A stretch of DNA of 64,000 nt from Desulfosporosinus youngiae DSM 17734 (GCF_000244895.1 NZ_CM001441.1:5309417-5373416), one strand, 5' to 3'. Counted from the stretch's first letter, positions 19,398 to 29,051 are shown. Numbers and translations: made by a program. Notes: a model not told the origin generated them from the sequence alone.

Positions 19398-20636
19398 TCA
19401 TTCATAAACTTTCTCTTCAGTTAAATGGGCGTTGAGAGCATCTTCTTCAATCGCCCGGCGGTTAGCCATGTGAGTTTTTAATTCTTTGTAATATTCGTGC
19501 TGAATAATGAGATTCATGACTTCATTGGTACCCGTCCAAATCATAATTAAACGCGTATCCCGCAAAAGCCGTTCCACCGGATATACATTGGTATAGCCGA
19601 TTCCCCCCATGATTTGCATGGCATCATTAACAACTTCCCAGGCTGTATTGGTGGCAAATTTTTTAGCCTCGGAAACCAGGCGTCTTCCCTGAGCCGCCGG
19701 CACTCCTGAGTCAATAGCCCGTGCAGCCGCATAGACCAGGGCGCGGGCAGCGTCCAAACGGGTGATAGAATCTGCGACCTTGAAGCTTACTGCCTGGAAA
19801 TCCTTGATCGTGCGGTTAAAAGCTTTGCGCTTAGTACTGTATGCTGTTGCTACCTCCAGGGCAGCTCTGGCCATGCCTAAGGCTCCGGCTGCACTCGTCA
19901 TTCTCTCCGGAATCATCATCTGATAGAAGATCTCAGCGGCTCCGTTTTCTTTGCCCAACAGGTTTTTGCCGGGAATCCGCACATCCTTAAAGACGACCCG
20001 CCCTGCTCCGCCGCCTCTGGTTCCCATCAGTCCGTACACATGCCCCACTTCAACGCCCGGGCCCCTGTCAACGATGAAAGCACTCATGCTTTCATGAGAT
20101 TTGCCTTCGGGGTTGGTCTTAGCATAGACCATGAAGTAATCTGCTCCTTCAGCACCCACCACAAACCGCTTTTGACCGTTAAGGATAAAATCCTCTCCAT
20201 CCCGCACAGCGACTGTGGTGGCACCGAAAAAGTCCGATCCGCCCCGGGGTTCGGTCAGCGCCTCGGCTGTATAGATTTTTCCCTCCAGCGTGGGTTTTAA
20301 GTAGCGCTGTTTTAAGTCTTCCGAACCAAAACGAGCGAGCGCTTCCCCAACGATGGAGGGCAGGGAGTAAAGGCAGGCCAGACTGGTCCCTAAAATCCCG
20401 ATTTCTTCCAAAACTCCGACTTCATCAACCCAGCTTAGCCCTCGGCCGCCATACTCCGGAGCAAAACGCAAACCTAACAGATTTGCTTCTCCAAGGTCTT
20501 TAATATAATCCACAGGATAAACCACGTTCTCGGCATCCATATCCAGGATTAATTGCTTAGGAACCTTTTCTTTGACGAAGGAACCCGCCTCGTTCTGCAA
20601 TTCTTTTTGGGCTTCTGTTAAAAGGAAATCGAACAT
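19398..20636 (-). CDS. Acyl-CoA dehydrogenase
   Basis: 412-residue flavoprotein oxidising an acyl-CoA to a 2-enoyl-CoA and passing electrons to ETF. It carries the family blocks [26 protein letters not shown], the [20 protein letters not shown] segment and a final [10 protein letters not shown]. In the last block the YEGT glutamate of short/medium-chain enzymes is absent. A glutamate in [15 protein letters not shown] aligns with the catalytic position used by isovaleryl-/long-chain-type enzymes, which hints at branched or longer substrates (inference). Its ribosome site AGAGGAGG overlaps the end of the merR gene, so the two are coupled. Confidence 0.9.
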   Translation of the reverse strand: MFDFLLTEAQKELQNEAGSFVKEKVPKQLILDMDAENVVYPVDYIKDLGEANLLGLRFAPEYGGRGLSWVDEVGVLEEIGILGTSLACLYSLPSIVGEALARFGSEDLKQRYLKPTLEGKIYTAEALTEPRGGSDFFGATTVAVRDGEDFILNGQKRFVVGAEGADYFMVYAKTNPEGKSHESMSAFIVDRGPGVEVGHVYGLMGTRGGGAGRVVFKDVRIPGKNLLGKENGAAEIFYQMMIPERMTSAAGALGMARAALEVATAYSTKRKAFNRTIKDFQAVSFKVADSITRLDAARALVYAAARAIDSGVPAAQGRRLVSEAKKFATNTAWEVVNDAMQIMGGIGYTNVYPVERLLRDTRLIMIWTGTNEVMNLIIQHEYYKELKTHMANRRAIEEDALNAHLTEEKVYE

Positions 20637-20638
20637 TT

Positions 20639-21043
20639 TTATCCTCCTCTTTTTTCTGTATTGCGTTCCCTCAGCAGCTCTGTAAACTGCTGGTGATAGT
20701 CCAGTAATTCCCCTTTCAGAAGGGTGAGCTCCCTGATCTTCTCATCAAGCTCCTGCAAACGTTTTTCACCGTAGGCCACAGCTCGTTCCAATTGGAGACC
20801 CTCTGTACGATCAATATCATACAGATCGATCATTTCTTTGATTTCAGCCAGAGAAAACCCTAACCTTTTCCCGCGCAGGATTAAGGTTAAGCGGGCTCTC
20901 TCGCGCGGCCCGTATAATCTCTGACTCATTTTCTCGTGATGCACTGGGGTTAACAAGCCCATTTCCTCATAGTAACGAATAGTCCTTGGTGTGATCAGCA
21001 ATTCTTGAGCCAGTTTTGAAATGCTCACGAGTGACTGTTCCAC
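20639..21043 (-). CDS. MerR-family transcriptional regulator
   Basis: 134 residues from a GTG start at 21043 (AAAGGGAG upstream). It has an N-terminal MerR winged helix ([24 protein letters not shown]), a wing region, then a long dimerising coiled coil ([25 protein letters not shown]). No metal-binding cysteines are present in the C-terminus. The frame stays open 55 codons further upstream, but that part overlaps the promoter and lacks a start with a good site. It is first gene of a two-gene operon with the acyl-CoA dehydrogenase, so it most likely controls itself and that gene in response to an acyl-CoA, like LiuR-type MerR regulators. Confidence 0.82.
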   Translation of the reverse strand: MEQSLVSISKLAQELLITPRTIRYYEEMGLLTPVHHEKMSQRLYGPRERARLTLILRGKRLGFSLAEIKEMIDLYDIDRTEGLQLERAVAYGEKRLQELDEKIRELTLLKGELLDYHQQFTELLRERNTEKRGG

Positions 21044-21089
21044 AGCTGCAATTACACTCCCTTTCCTAATTATCTTGGTACTTTTGTAA

Positions 21090-21120
21090 ATATTCTGACA
21101 CCAGTTTACGTAAACGTCAA
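21090..21120 (-). promoter_or_regulatory. MerR-type promoter with 19-bp spacer and LiuR-like operator
   Basis: On the minus strand TTGACG (-35, 21115-21120) and GAATAT (-10, 21090-21095) are separated by exactly 19 bp, the over-long spacing characteristic of MerR-controlled promoters. The spacer contains the palindrome TTTACGTAAA, matching my memory of LiuR-type operators. Transcription would begin about 40 nt before the merR GTG start, indicating autoregulation. Confidence 0.7.
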
Positions 21121-21250
21121 GGAACTTATTGTCGAATAATAGTTTTCTATGTAAGACTATTTCTTTCGGCATTGTCATTGCTCTTAGCTCTTTGATTTTT
21201 CTTGGCACGGGGTATAATAAACTAAGGAAGAAAATTTAACGGAGGAAACT

Positions 21251-22009
21251 ATGCAACATAAATTCTCCAGGACAGAGCTTTTGATTGGTAATACAGGTCT
21301 GGAAAAACTTAGCCATAGTACAGTCATGATTTTCGGAATTGGAGGGGTTGGCTCTTTCACTGTGGAAGCTTTGGCCCGTGCGGGTATTGGTCATTTAATC
21401 CTTGTTGACTTTGACGATATTTGTCTTACAAATATTAATCGCCAATTGCACGCCCTTCACTCCACCGTGGGAATGGCGAAAGTTGAGGTTATGAAACGCA
21501 GAATTTTGGAAATCAATCCAAAAGCCAATGTCGAAACGATTAAGAAGTTCTATACAGGGGATGAAGCAGACTACTTTCTGCATAGGAACCTGGATTATGT
21601 TATTGATGCCATTGATACTGTTTCGAGTAAAGTGAATTTAGCGAAAGAATGTTTAGACCGTAAAATTCCCTTTATCTCCAGTATGGGGGCAGGCAATCGA
21701 CTGACCGCGGAAAACTACAAGGTCACAGATATCTCTAAAACCAGCGGGGATCCGCTGGCTAAAGCCATGCGCAAACTATTGCGCAAGGAGGGAATTACCA
21801 AAGGGATAAAGGTTGTGTTTAGCCCGGACCTGCCTCTTACTCCATTCTCCTCTGGTGCGGATTGCCGGACTAACTGCATCTGTCCCAGCGGGGATGCCCA
21901 CTGTGCGGAAAAACGCCAAATTCCGGGGAGCATTTCCTTTGTTCCCTCAGTGGTTGGGCTGCTGATCGCAGGTGAAGTTATCCGGGATTTGATCAAAGAG
22001 AGCAACTGA
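21251..22009 (+). CDS. tcdA: tRNA threonylcarbamoyladenosine dehydratase (ThiF/E1-like)
   Basis: 252-residue E1-like adenylating enzyme that cyclises t6A37 of tRNAs to ct6A. It has the nucleotide loop MIFGIGGVGSFTVEALARAG, LVDFDDICLTNINRQLHAL (family signature), VIDAIDTVSSKV and SSMGAGNRL. A Cys-containing segment near CRTNCICPSGDAHC and the conserved GSISFVPSVVGLLIAGEVIRDL end the protein. An AACGGAGGAAAC ribosome site precedes the ATG. It is divergent from the merR operon and stands alone. Confidence 0.9.
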   Translation: MQHKFSRTELLIGNTGLEKLSHSTVMIFGIGGVGSFTVEALARAGIGHLILVDFDDICLTNINRQLHALHSTVGMAKVEVMKRRILEINPKANVETIKKFYTGDEADYFLHRNLDYVIDAIDTVSSKVNLAKECLDRKIPFISSMGAGNRLTAENYKVTDISKTSGDPLAKAMRKLLRKEGITKGIKVVFSPDLPLTPFSSGADCRTNCICPSGDAHCAEKRQIPGSISFVPSVVGLLIAGEVIRDLIKESN

Positions 22010-22037
22010 TCCTATGGTTCCTGACAGCAACCCATAA

Positions 22038-22073
22038 AGGCCCTCGTTACTGCAGATGCAGTAACGAGGGCCT
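22038..22073. terminator. Bidirectional terminator between tcdA and hcp
   Basis: Perfect 16-bp arms aggccctcgttactgc/gcagtaacgagggcct with an AGAT loop lie between the convergent tcdA and hcp genes. Confidence 0.8.
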
Positions 22074-22098
22074 AAGGGTTTCAGGATCTTCCGTGTTT

Positions 22099-23742
22099 TT
22101 ACGCCATGAATAGTTTGAGATCATCTTCAACATTGGAGATGCCTGCAATGCCGAAGTTTTCAACTAAGACTTTGGCCACATTCGGGGATAAGAAGCCTGG
22201 AAGGGTTGGTCCTAAATGAATGTTCTTTACTCCTAGGTAAAGCAAGGCCAGCAGCACGATAACCGCTTTTTGCTCATACCAGGCAATGTTATAGGAAATC
22301 GGAAGTTTATTCACATCATCAAGTCCGAAGACTTCCTTGAGTTTCAAGGCGATTACCGCTAAGGAGTAGGAGTCGTTGCATTGTCCTGCGTCAAGCACTC
22401 TGGGGATGCCGCCGATGTCGCCCAGGTTTAGTTTATTGTATTTGTATTTGGCACATCCGGCTGTCAGGATCACAGTGTCTTGAGGTAGGGCTTTGGCAAA
22501 ATCCGTGTAATAGTCTCTGCTCTTCATGCGGCCGTCACACCCTGCCATAACGAAGAAACGCTTAATGGCTCCGGATTTTACGGCATCCACCACTTTATCG
22601 GCAAGGGCCAGGACTTGATTGTGAGCAAATCCGCCGATGATTTCGCCGGTTTCAATTTCCGTTGGGGCCGAGCAGCTCTTGGCATGGGCAATCAGGGCAG
22701 AGAAGTCTTTGGCCTTGCCGTCTGCACGGTCCGGGATGTGTTTTACTCCTTCAAATCCCACTACTCCAGTGGTGTAGACACGGTCTTTATAGGAATCTTT
22801 AGGAGGAACGAGGCAGTTAGTGGTTAAGAAAATGGGTCCGTTAAAGGAGTCGAATTCTTTGTCTTGTTTATACCAGGCATTTCCGTAGTTGCCGACAAAA
22901 TGATCGTACTTCTTAAAGGCTGGGTAGTAATGGGCCGGGAGCATTTCGCCGTGGGTATAAACATCCACACCGGTTCCTGCGGTTTGAATAAGCAATTCTT
23001 CGAGATCTTTCAGGTCGTGACCGCTAATCAAGATGGCCGGATTATTTCTGACCCCGATGTTAACCTTAGTGAGTTCCGGGTTTCCGTAAGTTGTGGTGTT
23101 GGCCTTATCCAGAAGGGCCATGACATCCACACCGTGTTTCCCGGCTTCTAAGACAAGGGCTACCAGGTCACCGGCTTCAAGGGTATCATTCAGGGTCGCA
23201 GCCAAAGCCTTTTCGATAAAGGCGAAGATACCGCTTTCTTGATACTCAAGATTATAGGCGTGTTCCGCATAGGCAGCCATTCCTTTTAATCCATAGGTGA
23301 GCAACTCCCGCAGGGAACGGACATCTTCATTTTCCGTAGCCAAAACGCCAACAGAAGCGGCTTTTGCGTCAAACTGATCTACAGGCACGTTCCAGGTAGC
23401 CGCATCGTGTAAGTCTGCCGGAATTGTGCCGCCGGCTTTAATGATTTCTTGTTTGAGTCCTTCACGTAAGCTGAGGCCTTCTTGGATGCGCTCTACAAAA
23501 CGATTTTTATCAAAGTTGGCGTTGGTAATCGTGCAAAAGAGACTTTCCATAATGAATTTATCAATATCCGGCCGGACAATACTAAGTTCACGGGCTTGAA
23601 CCGCATAAACGGCGATTCCTTTAAGTGTGTAGATTAGAAGGTCTTGCAAATTAGCGACATTTTCGGTTTTTCCACAGACTCCTTTGATTGTGCAACCAGT
23701 TCCTTTAGCCGTTTCCTGACATTGAAAGCAAAACATACTCAT
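22099..23742 (-). CDS. hcp: Hybrid cluster protein (hydroxylamine/NO reductase type)
   Basis: 547-residue class I/II Hcp. The N-terminal cysteine pattern [21 protein letters not shown]...C binds the proximal Fe-S cluster. Later hybrid-cluster blocks include [20 protein letters not shown] and [12 protein letters not shown]. It reduces NO or hydroxylamine and protects against nitrosative stress in anaerobes. The ATG at 23742 follows AGGGGGAAAC. A palindromic CRP/FNR-type site lies about 110 nt upstream (23851-23868). With nrfHA and norCB in the window it forms part of a nitrogen-oxide stress set. Confidence 0.95.
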   Translation of the reverse strand: MSMFCFQCQETAKGTGCTIKGVCGKTENVANLQDLLIYTLKGIAVYAVQARELSIVRPDIDKFIMESLFCTITNANFDKNRFVERIQEGLSLREGLKQEIIKAGGTIPADLHDAATWNVPVDQFDAKAASVGVLATENEDVRSLRELLTYGLKGMAAYAEHAYNLEYQESGIFAFIEKALAATLNDTLEAGDLVALVLEAGKHGVDVMALLDKANTTTYGNPELTKVNIGVRNNPAILISGHDLKDLEELLIQTAGTGVDVYTHGEMLPAHYYPAFKKYDHFVGNYGNAWYKQDKEFDSFNGPIFLTTNCLVPPKDSYKDRVYTTGVVGFEGVKHIPDRADGKAKDFSALIAHAKSCSAPTEIETGEIIGGFAHNQVLALADKVVDAVKSGAIKRFFVMAGCDGRMKSRDYYTDFAKALPQDTVILTAGCAKYKYNKLNLGDIGGIPRVLDAGQCNDSYSLAVIALKLKEVFGLDDVNKLPISYNIAWYEQKAVIVLLALLYLGVKNIHLGPTLPGFLSPNVAKVLVENFGIAGISNVEDDLKLFMA

Positions 23743-23850
23743 TTTTTGTTTCCCCCTAATTTTTTTATTTAAATGTTTGTATAAGCAAGTTGACTAAGGT
23801 TAGTTTATAGTAATTTCGGGAAATGCACTGTGATTGTGGCTTATGTTTAG

Positions 23851-23868
23851 GTGTGAGAAAAGTCACAC
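23851..23868. promoter_or_regulatory. CRP/FNR-family operator (TGTGA-N6-TCACA)
   Basis: GTGTGA-GAAAAG-TCACAC is a perfect 6-bp inverted repeat with a 6-bp spacer, matching the CRP-family half-site geometry. It sits between divergent hcp (minus) and the carbonic-anhydrase-like gene (plus), about 108 nt from hcp and 116 nt from the other start. The regulator is not in the window. Confidence 0.6.
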
Positions 23869-23983
23869 TAAGTTGCTCGAAACTAGCATTTAACTTTATG
23901 CTACCTTATAATTAATTAGACAAAACAAAGCCTGTTAAACAAATCCCCCAGAGCTTTGAATTATTTTACAGAGGAAGAATTAT

Positions 23984-24490
23984 ATGATTGATACTCACAA
24001 AGAACCCCGGATAGCGGGCACAGTCTATCTGGCTGAAGGCTGTATTGTAAAGGGGGATGTCCATATTGATGAGCAATCCAGTGTGTGGTTTAACTCGGTC
24101 ATCCGGGGAGACCTGGCTAAAATCAGGATTGGTAAGTGTTCCAACATTCAGGACTTGGTTGTTATTCACGTAGCCCAAAATCAGCCCGTAATCATCGAAG
24201 ACTATGTTACCGTTGGTCATTCTGCTATCCTTCACGGGTGCAAGATTGGCAAAGGCTCTCTTGTCGGAATGGGAGCAATTATTCTTAATAATGCCATTAT
24301 CGGTGAGGGAACATCCATCGCTGCCGGAACCATCGTTCCGGGCAATAAAACTTATCCCCCCCGGGTTATGCTGATGGGAGTACCGGCCCGGGTGGTCAGA
24401 GAGCTTAGTGATGCGGAAGTAGAAGCTATGCTTAAAACTGCCGAACGATATGCAGGTAAAGCTCAGGAAGCTAAGAATTCCTCTGTGTAA
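23984..24490 (+). CDS. Gamma-carbonic-anhydrase-like hexapeptide-repeat protein
   Basis: 168-residue left-handed beta-helix protein of the YrdA/PaaY group. It shows hexapeptide repeats through residues 15-130 and three potential metal histidines: IHVA, and the two of VGHSAILHGC. An R-G-D in VIRGDLAKIRIG is also conserved in the family. Relatives bind zinc or iron; carbonic anhydrase activity is variable, so the reaction is uncertain. The ATG at 23984 follows GAGGAAG. It is divergent from hcp and followed by a terminator. Confidence 0.85.
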   Translation: MIDTHKEPRIAGTVYLAEGCIVKGDVHIDEQSSVWFNSVIRGDLAKIRIGKCSNIQDLVVIHVAQNQPVIIEDYVTVGHSAILHGCKIGKGSLVGMGAIILNNAIIGEGTSIAAGTIVPGNKTYPPRVMLMGVPARVVRELSDAEVEAMLKTAERYAGKAQEAKNSSV

Positions 24491-24509
24491 ACGACGGGAT
24501 AAATAACGG

Positions 24510-24543
24510 GCCCTTACTTCATAAACCTTGGAGTAAGGGCTTT
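24510..24543. terminator. Terminator between convergent genes
   Basis: gcccttact/agtaagggc stem with TTTA on the plus strand, between the hexapeptide-repeat gene and the convergent GGDEF/HD-GYP gene. Confidence 0.7.
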
Positions 24544-24546
24544 ATC

Positions 24547-26160
24547 CTAGCTAAGAAGCTTTGTGATCAATAGCTTGGTAAGGTGCGGATCAAACTGTTT
24601 TCCGCTTCCTTTTTCTAATTCTCGAATCCCATCTTCTTGAGACCGGGCTAAACGATAAGGCCGGTCATGGGTTATGACGTCAAAAGCATCGACTAGTCCG
24701 ACCAACCGGGAAAGCAGAGGTATTTGATCTCCTTTCAATCCTCTTGGATAACCTGTTCCATCCCAATGTTCACGAAGAGCCAGAATCCCTTCCGCAACCA
24801 CTGATTCATCGATTGATTGTGCCATACGAAAGCCGATTTCACTATGTCTTTGCATGACTTCCCATTCACAACTCGTTAACCCGCAGTCTTTTCCCAGGAT
24901 TTCTTTAGGAATACCCACTTTACCGATATCATGCAGCCTCACCATCAATCTCAAATTATCCAATTCAGGTGATCCTTCATTTATACCTATGACCTGAGCG
25001 AGCTGAGCTGCGAGACTTTCAACTCTCTTAACGTGCCCTTGATTTTCGAAAAATCTCGTATGAAGCTCCTTCTCAACACTTAGTATAAGTCTGCGCCGCA
25101 CTTCTTTTCTCTTATGCAATTTATCGCTGTACATTCTATTTTCGGCGATACCTAAGAAATTAAAAATAGTTTTATCCGGGGTTTTTTGAGTTGCCATTCC
25201 TAATGAGACGCTGAGTTCTGTGGGCAGGCCTTCCTGGAGTTTGCAGTTTTCTGTGATCCGTTCAGCAACCTTTTGACAGGCGGCCCTATCAGAACCAGGC
25301 AATAGAATCAGGAACTCATCCCCTCCCCAACGCGCTATAATATCTGATTTGCGAGTACTTTGGAGCAGGACCTTTCCCAGGCTTATCAGCAGCTTATCTC
25401 CCTGAAAATGGCCAAAAACATCGTTGGCCAACTTTAGACCGTTTAAATCGGCCATAATTACACTAAGGGGATAATCCCCTTCCGACAAAACCTCTTCTAG
25501 CCATTTATCGACATAAGCCCGATTATATAAACTTGTAAGTTTGTCATGATAGCTTAAAAAAGCTATTTGCTCCTGGGCCTTATGCCTTTCCGTGACATCT
25601 GTAAGGATTAACATGCATAGAAGATCATCATCCGCATAGTTTGGAGGAATTGGTCTAACCTCAATAGAGATGTAGCAGCCTTCCCGTTCTATCACTTTAG
25701 GTAATTTATTAATTAAATGTTGATGTACCTCTCTATCTGTGGTTTCGAAAATACTCCTGAAAACCTCTGAAAAGAGGGCATTCAGTTTTCCGTCGTCACT
25801 CTTAAGCAAGTCAAGAATGTTCATGCGGCTAATCTTGAATCCGAAGAGTTTTTCACACTCTGCACTATATTCTCTGTCAACCATTAAATCCTGTCCAAAG
25901 GTTAGAAATCCTTGACCCACATTATCGAGAATATTTTTAAGTTCATTTTCTCTCCGCATTAGATTGCCTGCCTGAATATCGCTGATTTTAAAAATTCGCC
26001 GGGTAAATGTTAACAGCCTTTCATAACTTTTTACGATCAGCTTATAATCCGCAAGAAATTCATTTCCTTCGTACTTTCCCCCGGCAATGTCTACCAGTGC
26101 TTGTTCCAGGACTTGCAGTTCCAGATTAAATAATTGTCGCTGAAAGTCTCTTTCGATCAT
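24547..26160 (-). CDS. PAS-GGDEF-HD-GYP cyclic di-GMP enzyme (SiaD-position)
   Basis: 537 residues without membrane helices. The N-terminal helical stalk spans about residues 1-85. It is followed by a PAS domain (about 85-200; ILDNVGQGFLTFGQDL), a GGDEF domain (about 205-365; active motif RWGGDEFLILLPG intact), then HD-GYP (about 370-535; HDIGKVGIPKEIL, HWDGTGYPRGLKGDQIP). Both synthesis and breakdown motifs look complete. It is last in a four-gene set after siaB, siaC and the PP2C gene, the position of the SiaD diguanylate cyclase in Pseudomonas. Its helical N-terminus is the expected site for SiaC control. The fused HD-GYP half is a departure from SiaD. Confidence 0.9.
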   Translation of the reverse strand: MIERDFQRQLFNLELQVLEQALVDIAGGKYEGNEFLADYKLIVKSYERLLTFTRRIFKISDIQAGNLMRRENELKNILDNVGQGFLTFGQDLMVDREYSAECEKLFGFKISRMNILDLLKSDDGKLNALFSEVFRSIFETTDREVHQHLINKLPKVIEREGCYISIEVRPIPPNYADDDLLCMLILTDVTERHKAQEQIAFLSYHDKLTSLYNRAYVDKWLEEVLSEGDYPLSVIMADLNGLKLANDVFGHFQGDKLLISLGKVLLQSTRKSDIIARWGGDEFLILLPGSDRAACQKVAERITENCKLQEGLPTELSVSLGMATQKTPDKTIFNFLGIAENRMYSDKLHKRKEVRRRLILSVEKELHTRFFENQGHVKRVESLAAQLAQVIGINEGSPELDNLRLMVRLHDIGKVGIPKEILGKDCGLTSCEWEVMQRHSEIGFRMAQSIDESVVAEGILALREHWDGTGYPRGLKGDQIPLLSRLVGLVDAFDVITHDRPYRLARSQEDGIRELEKGSGKQFDPHLTKLLITKLLS

Positions 26161-26211
26161 ACAGAAAGTCCTTTCTCGTTTTAACTCATTATGACACCCT
26201 TACATTTTAAG

Positions 26212-28047
26212 CTATCTAACCCTAAAGCCGATAACCGTAATATCATCCCGCTGAGGCTCTTCCTGCCGGTACTGAATTAAAGCCTGATTAAAAAAGCTGC
26301 TTTGTTCTTGACAGTTAAGGTTACTGCTTTCCTCTATCAGGGAAATAAAACGCCCGCGGCCCAGGGAATGATTCTTAGGTCCTCCGTTCTGATCGAGAAA
26401 TCCATCAGTCGTTATATAGAAGAAATCATCCTTACCCAGCTCAATCGTTGTATCCTGAAATCGTTTATCATCTGATGTCAGGTAGCCAACACTCTGGCGC
26501 TCTCCCTTAATCCTAAGAATCCTTTCCTGGTTTTTATGATAAAGATCAATTTTAGCTCCGGCAAACACTAAGCGATTTTGTTCAATCACGCATATCCCTA
26601 TATCTAATCCATCGTCCGTAATTCGGGACGCTTGCTTATTCATGGCCGACTTCATTCTAAGATTCAGTTCTTTGATAATCTCTCCGGGGCTGGTATTAAA
26701 TCCTTCCTGAACAATATGGTTAAGTATAGGAGCCGCAGCCATGGTCATTAAAGCGCCCGGCACCCCATGTCCGGTGCAGTCCGCCACTGCCAGAATAACT
26801 TTATGATTGATGGTTCTCAGCCAATAAAAGTCTCCGCCCACAATATCTCTTGGCTGCCACAGAACGAAGCAATCCTTAAACGCTTCACGCATCTCTTGGT
26901 CTGAGGCAATGATCGTTTCTTGAACTTTCTTAGCGTAGTCTATACTGTCTATTATCTTGATGTTTTGTTCCTTAAGCTCTTGAGTACGTTCATTGACCTT
27001 TCGTTCCAGTTCATCGCTTAACTGAATGGCCCGTTTTAAAGGATTGGCGATTCGGGTCGAGATCAGATAAAAAACAAGGGTGACTAAAACAAGGGCCAAT
27101 AAAGCGGATAAAATAGTATTCGTCATAATCGACGTCAAAAACCCGATGGTTTCTTTTCTCGGAACTTGTATGACTAACTCCCAGTCCGTAGACTGCAGGC
27201 TCTGATGAACTAAGTCAATAAGTTCACCGTCAACGTTCTTATACTCTAAAACCTTTGGTCCGTCTATACCTTGGCTTTGGCTGTCTCTGCTTAAAACCAT
27301 TTTACAAATGTCTGAAGGCAATAAGTCGCCCAGCAGCTTACCACGGTCCTCTAAATCTGCCGCCAGGTGAATTTTACCTGACTGATCTACCAGCCAGATA
27401 GTTCCGATCTGCCCAGATTTATACGATGAGAACTCGTCGGAAATATCCTTGAGATCCAAGCCAACCCCTGTTACCCCCAGTGGTTTTTCAGGATCACCCA
27501 TTAAGGCATCGACAAAAACAAAGGTATTCTTCCGTTCTTTATTGTACTCAATAACCACTGCGATTGGAGTTTTCGATTGAATCGTATGAAAAAACCACCC
27601 ATCCTGCGGGTTCGCTTCGGAAAGCTTACCTACCACTTCACTTTCCGTCCAATAATTATACGTGCTGGTACTGGCCAAAAAGGTGTTGCTGTAGTCGTAT
27701 TCAGTGGCAATCTTATTCAATTTTTCCACCGCTAATTTTTGAGCATGAAGATCACGTTCTCCTCCGGAAACCCATTCCATTAAGAAAGGATCCCGGGCCA
27801 TGATCAAAGAGGTTTCTTTGGCCCTTGCTATCCTTCCGTCAATTTTGCTGGCCGCAGATTGAACGATAAAAAATAAATCCTTAGTTTTAAGCTTTTCAAT
27901 AACCGCCTTCTTAGTGATGTTATAGCTTAAAGAGCCTGTCAAAAGCATTGCAATCGCAATACTAAGGCAGGCCAGCAAAATTACCCATATAGTCCTCTTG
28001 TCATACAGGTCAGTTTTCTTGATATTATCCATTGACTCCTGCCCCAT
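26212..28047 (-). CDS. Membrane Cache-domain PP2C/SpoIIE-type phosphatase (SiaA-like)
   Basis: 611 residues: a membrane helix (about 20-42), a periplasmic double-Cache sensor (about 45-300), a second helix (about 305-330), a short HAMP/coiled coil (KRAIQLSDELERKVNERTQEL), then a SpoIIE/PP2C phosphatase domain (about 385-610). The phosphatase domain has the metal aspartates in PRDIVGGDFYW, AVADCTGHGVPGALM and the final QRDDITVIGFRV. It should dephosphorylate the SiaC-like protein encoded upstream in the operon. The ATG at 28047 or the ATG five codons later (AGGAG just upstream) could start it. Confidence 0.9.
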   Translation of the reverse strand: MGQESMDNIKKTDLYDKRTIWVILLACLSIAIAMLLTGSLSYNITKKAVIEKLKTKDLFFIVQSAASKIDGRIARAKETSLIMARDPFLMEWVSGGERDLHAQKLAVEKLNKIATEYDYSNTFLASTSTYNYWTESEVVGKLSEANPQDGWFFHTIQSKTPIAVVIEYNKERKNTFVFVDALMGDPEKPLGVTGVGLDLKDISDEFSSYKSGQIGTIWLVDQSGKIHLAADLEDRGKLLGDLLPSDICKMVLSRDSQSQGIDGPKVLEYKNVDGELIDLVHQSLQSTDWELVIQVPRKETIGFLTSIMTNTILSALLALVLVTLVFYLISTRIANPLKRAIQLSDELERKVNERTQELKEQNIKIIDSIDYAKKVQETIIASDQEMREAFKDCFVLWQPRDIVGGDFYWLRTINHKVILAVADCTGHGVPGALMTMAAAPILNHIVQEGFNTSPGEIIKELNLRMKSAMNKQASRITDDGLDIGICVIEQNRLVFAGAKIDLYHKNQERILRIKGERQSVGYLTSDDKRFQDTTIELGKDDFFYITTDGFLDQNGGPKNHSLGRGRFISLIEESSNLNCQEQSSFFNQALIQYRQEEPQRDDITVIGFRVR

Positions 28048-28100
28048 CCCCCGTTCCTAACCAGGCAATTATCCTCAGCGCTTGTTAAATAGCCTCTAAA

Positions 28101-28496
28101 TTAGTCCCTGACTATTTCCGGGATAATCTCAAATGGAAAGGATATGTCCTCCTTAAATTCCTCGGCACATTCCACTTCACTTTCATTTTCCATATCACAG
28201 TACCAGCTAAGTTGAATACTAACACCCCGTTTGAAGGCTTCCTCAAGATTTTCCAGAAGCATCATCATACATTTGGAACTGCTTGTATTCACATAGCTGA
28301 GCCTTACCTCAAACCGTATTTCACTGGGACCTGTCGCTAAATAGCCTTCCATCCAATTAAGAACCGGATCATAAAACTTAAAGGCATTCTCAGGGTAAGA
28401 TTGCCCTTTTAAGATAAGGAATCTTTTATCCGCATCAAAATCGATTAAAGGGGTGGCTTTTGTCGATTCAAAAAATAACTTTTCCATTTCATTCAC
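28101..28496 (-). CDS. siaC: SiaC-family regulatory phosphoprotein
   Basis: 131-residue DUF1987/SiaC protein: KATPLIDFDADKRFLILKGQSYPENAFKFYDPVLNWM, then LSYVNTSSSKCMMMLLENLEEA. The TSSSK segment, like an anti-sigma antagonist, contains the phospho-acceptor Ser/Thr. In Pseudomonas unphosphorylated SiaC binds and activates the diguanylate cyclase SiaD. It lies 6 nt after siaB, and a GGDEF gene follows in the operon. Confidence 0.88.
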   Translation of the reverse strand: MNEMEKLFFESTKATPLIDFDADKRFLILKGQSYPENAFKFYDPVLNWMEGYLATGPSEIRFEVRLSYVNTSSSKCMMMLLENLEEAFKRGVSIQLSWYCDMENESEVECAEEFKEDISFPFEIIPEIVRD

Positions 28497-28502
28497 CTCG
28501 TT

Positions 28503-29051
28503 TTATACCGTCACCGTTAGGGTAAAGAAGGATAAATCCTGTATGCTTCGCATGGAATAACTCATAGGTTTGCTGCACTTTCTGGCTATATCAATAAGAC
28601 CAAGTCCTGCCCCCTTACTGTCGGGAGGGAGCGCTTTCTTCATTTGTTCTTTATACCGCTTCTTTAGTTGATCCTTATCTAAGTGGATCAAGGAGTCCAG
28701 CTGAGCCGCCAACCTGTCAGCATCTGCTTTCTCGATTAAGTTTCCTGCGCAAATATAATAGCCTTCGTTATTTCTGCCAATCGTTACAATTCCAGAATTG
28801 TAGATAGGATCGTAAAATTTGCTCCCTTCCTTGGATAGGGCATATTTTTTAATATTATGTGTCGTTTCAACAAAAATTGCAAAAACATTATATATATCAT
28901 TACGAGGTCGGTCTTCTGCTTCCATGTGCTTCATGATAGCCTCTCCAAGCTCCTCAATAATCCCTTGAGAAAAACGGCCGGAAAAGCTGATGAGGATTCC
29001 ACTGGAACTTAATGTACTTTGTAAATTCATGAGCATCTTATCGTCAAACAT
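28503..29051 (-). CDS. siaB: SiaB-family protein kinase
   Basis: 182 residues of the SiaB/DUF6272 family, a GHKL-like kinase fold that phosphorylates SiaC. It shows ISFSGRFSQGIIEELGEAIMKHM near the start and KGAGLGLIDIARKCSKPMSYSM near the end, the latter resembling a GHKL G-box. The ATG at 29051 is chosen because AAAGGAGG lies 6 nt upstream; the frame continues 25 codons further without a site. It is first gene of the sia-type operon (siaB-siaC-PP2C-GGDEF/HD-GYP). Confidence 0.88.
   Translation of the reverse strand: MFDDKMLMNLQSTLSSSGILISFSGRFSQGIIEELGEAIMKHMEAEDRPRNDIYNVFAIFVETTHNIKKYALSKEGSKFYDPIYNSGIVTIGRNNEGYYICAGNLIEKADADRLAAQLDSLIHLDKDQLKKRYKEQMKKALPPDSKGAGLGLIDIARKCSKPMSYSMRSIQDLSFFTLTVTV

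Noticed and set aside
20639-21208. Longer MerR start at 21208
   Set aside because: The extra 55 codons overlap the promoter with 19-bp spacing and lack a ribosome site; GTG 21043 fits.
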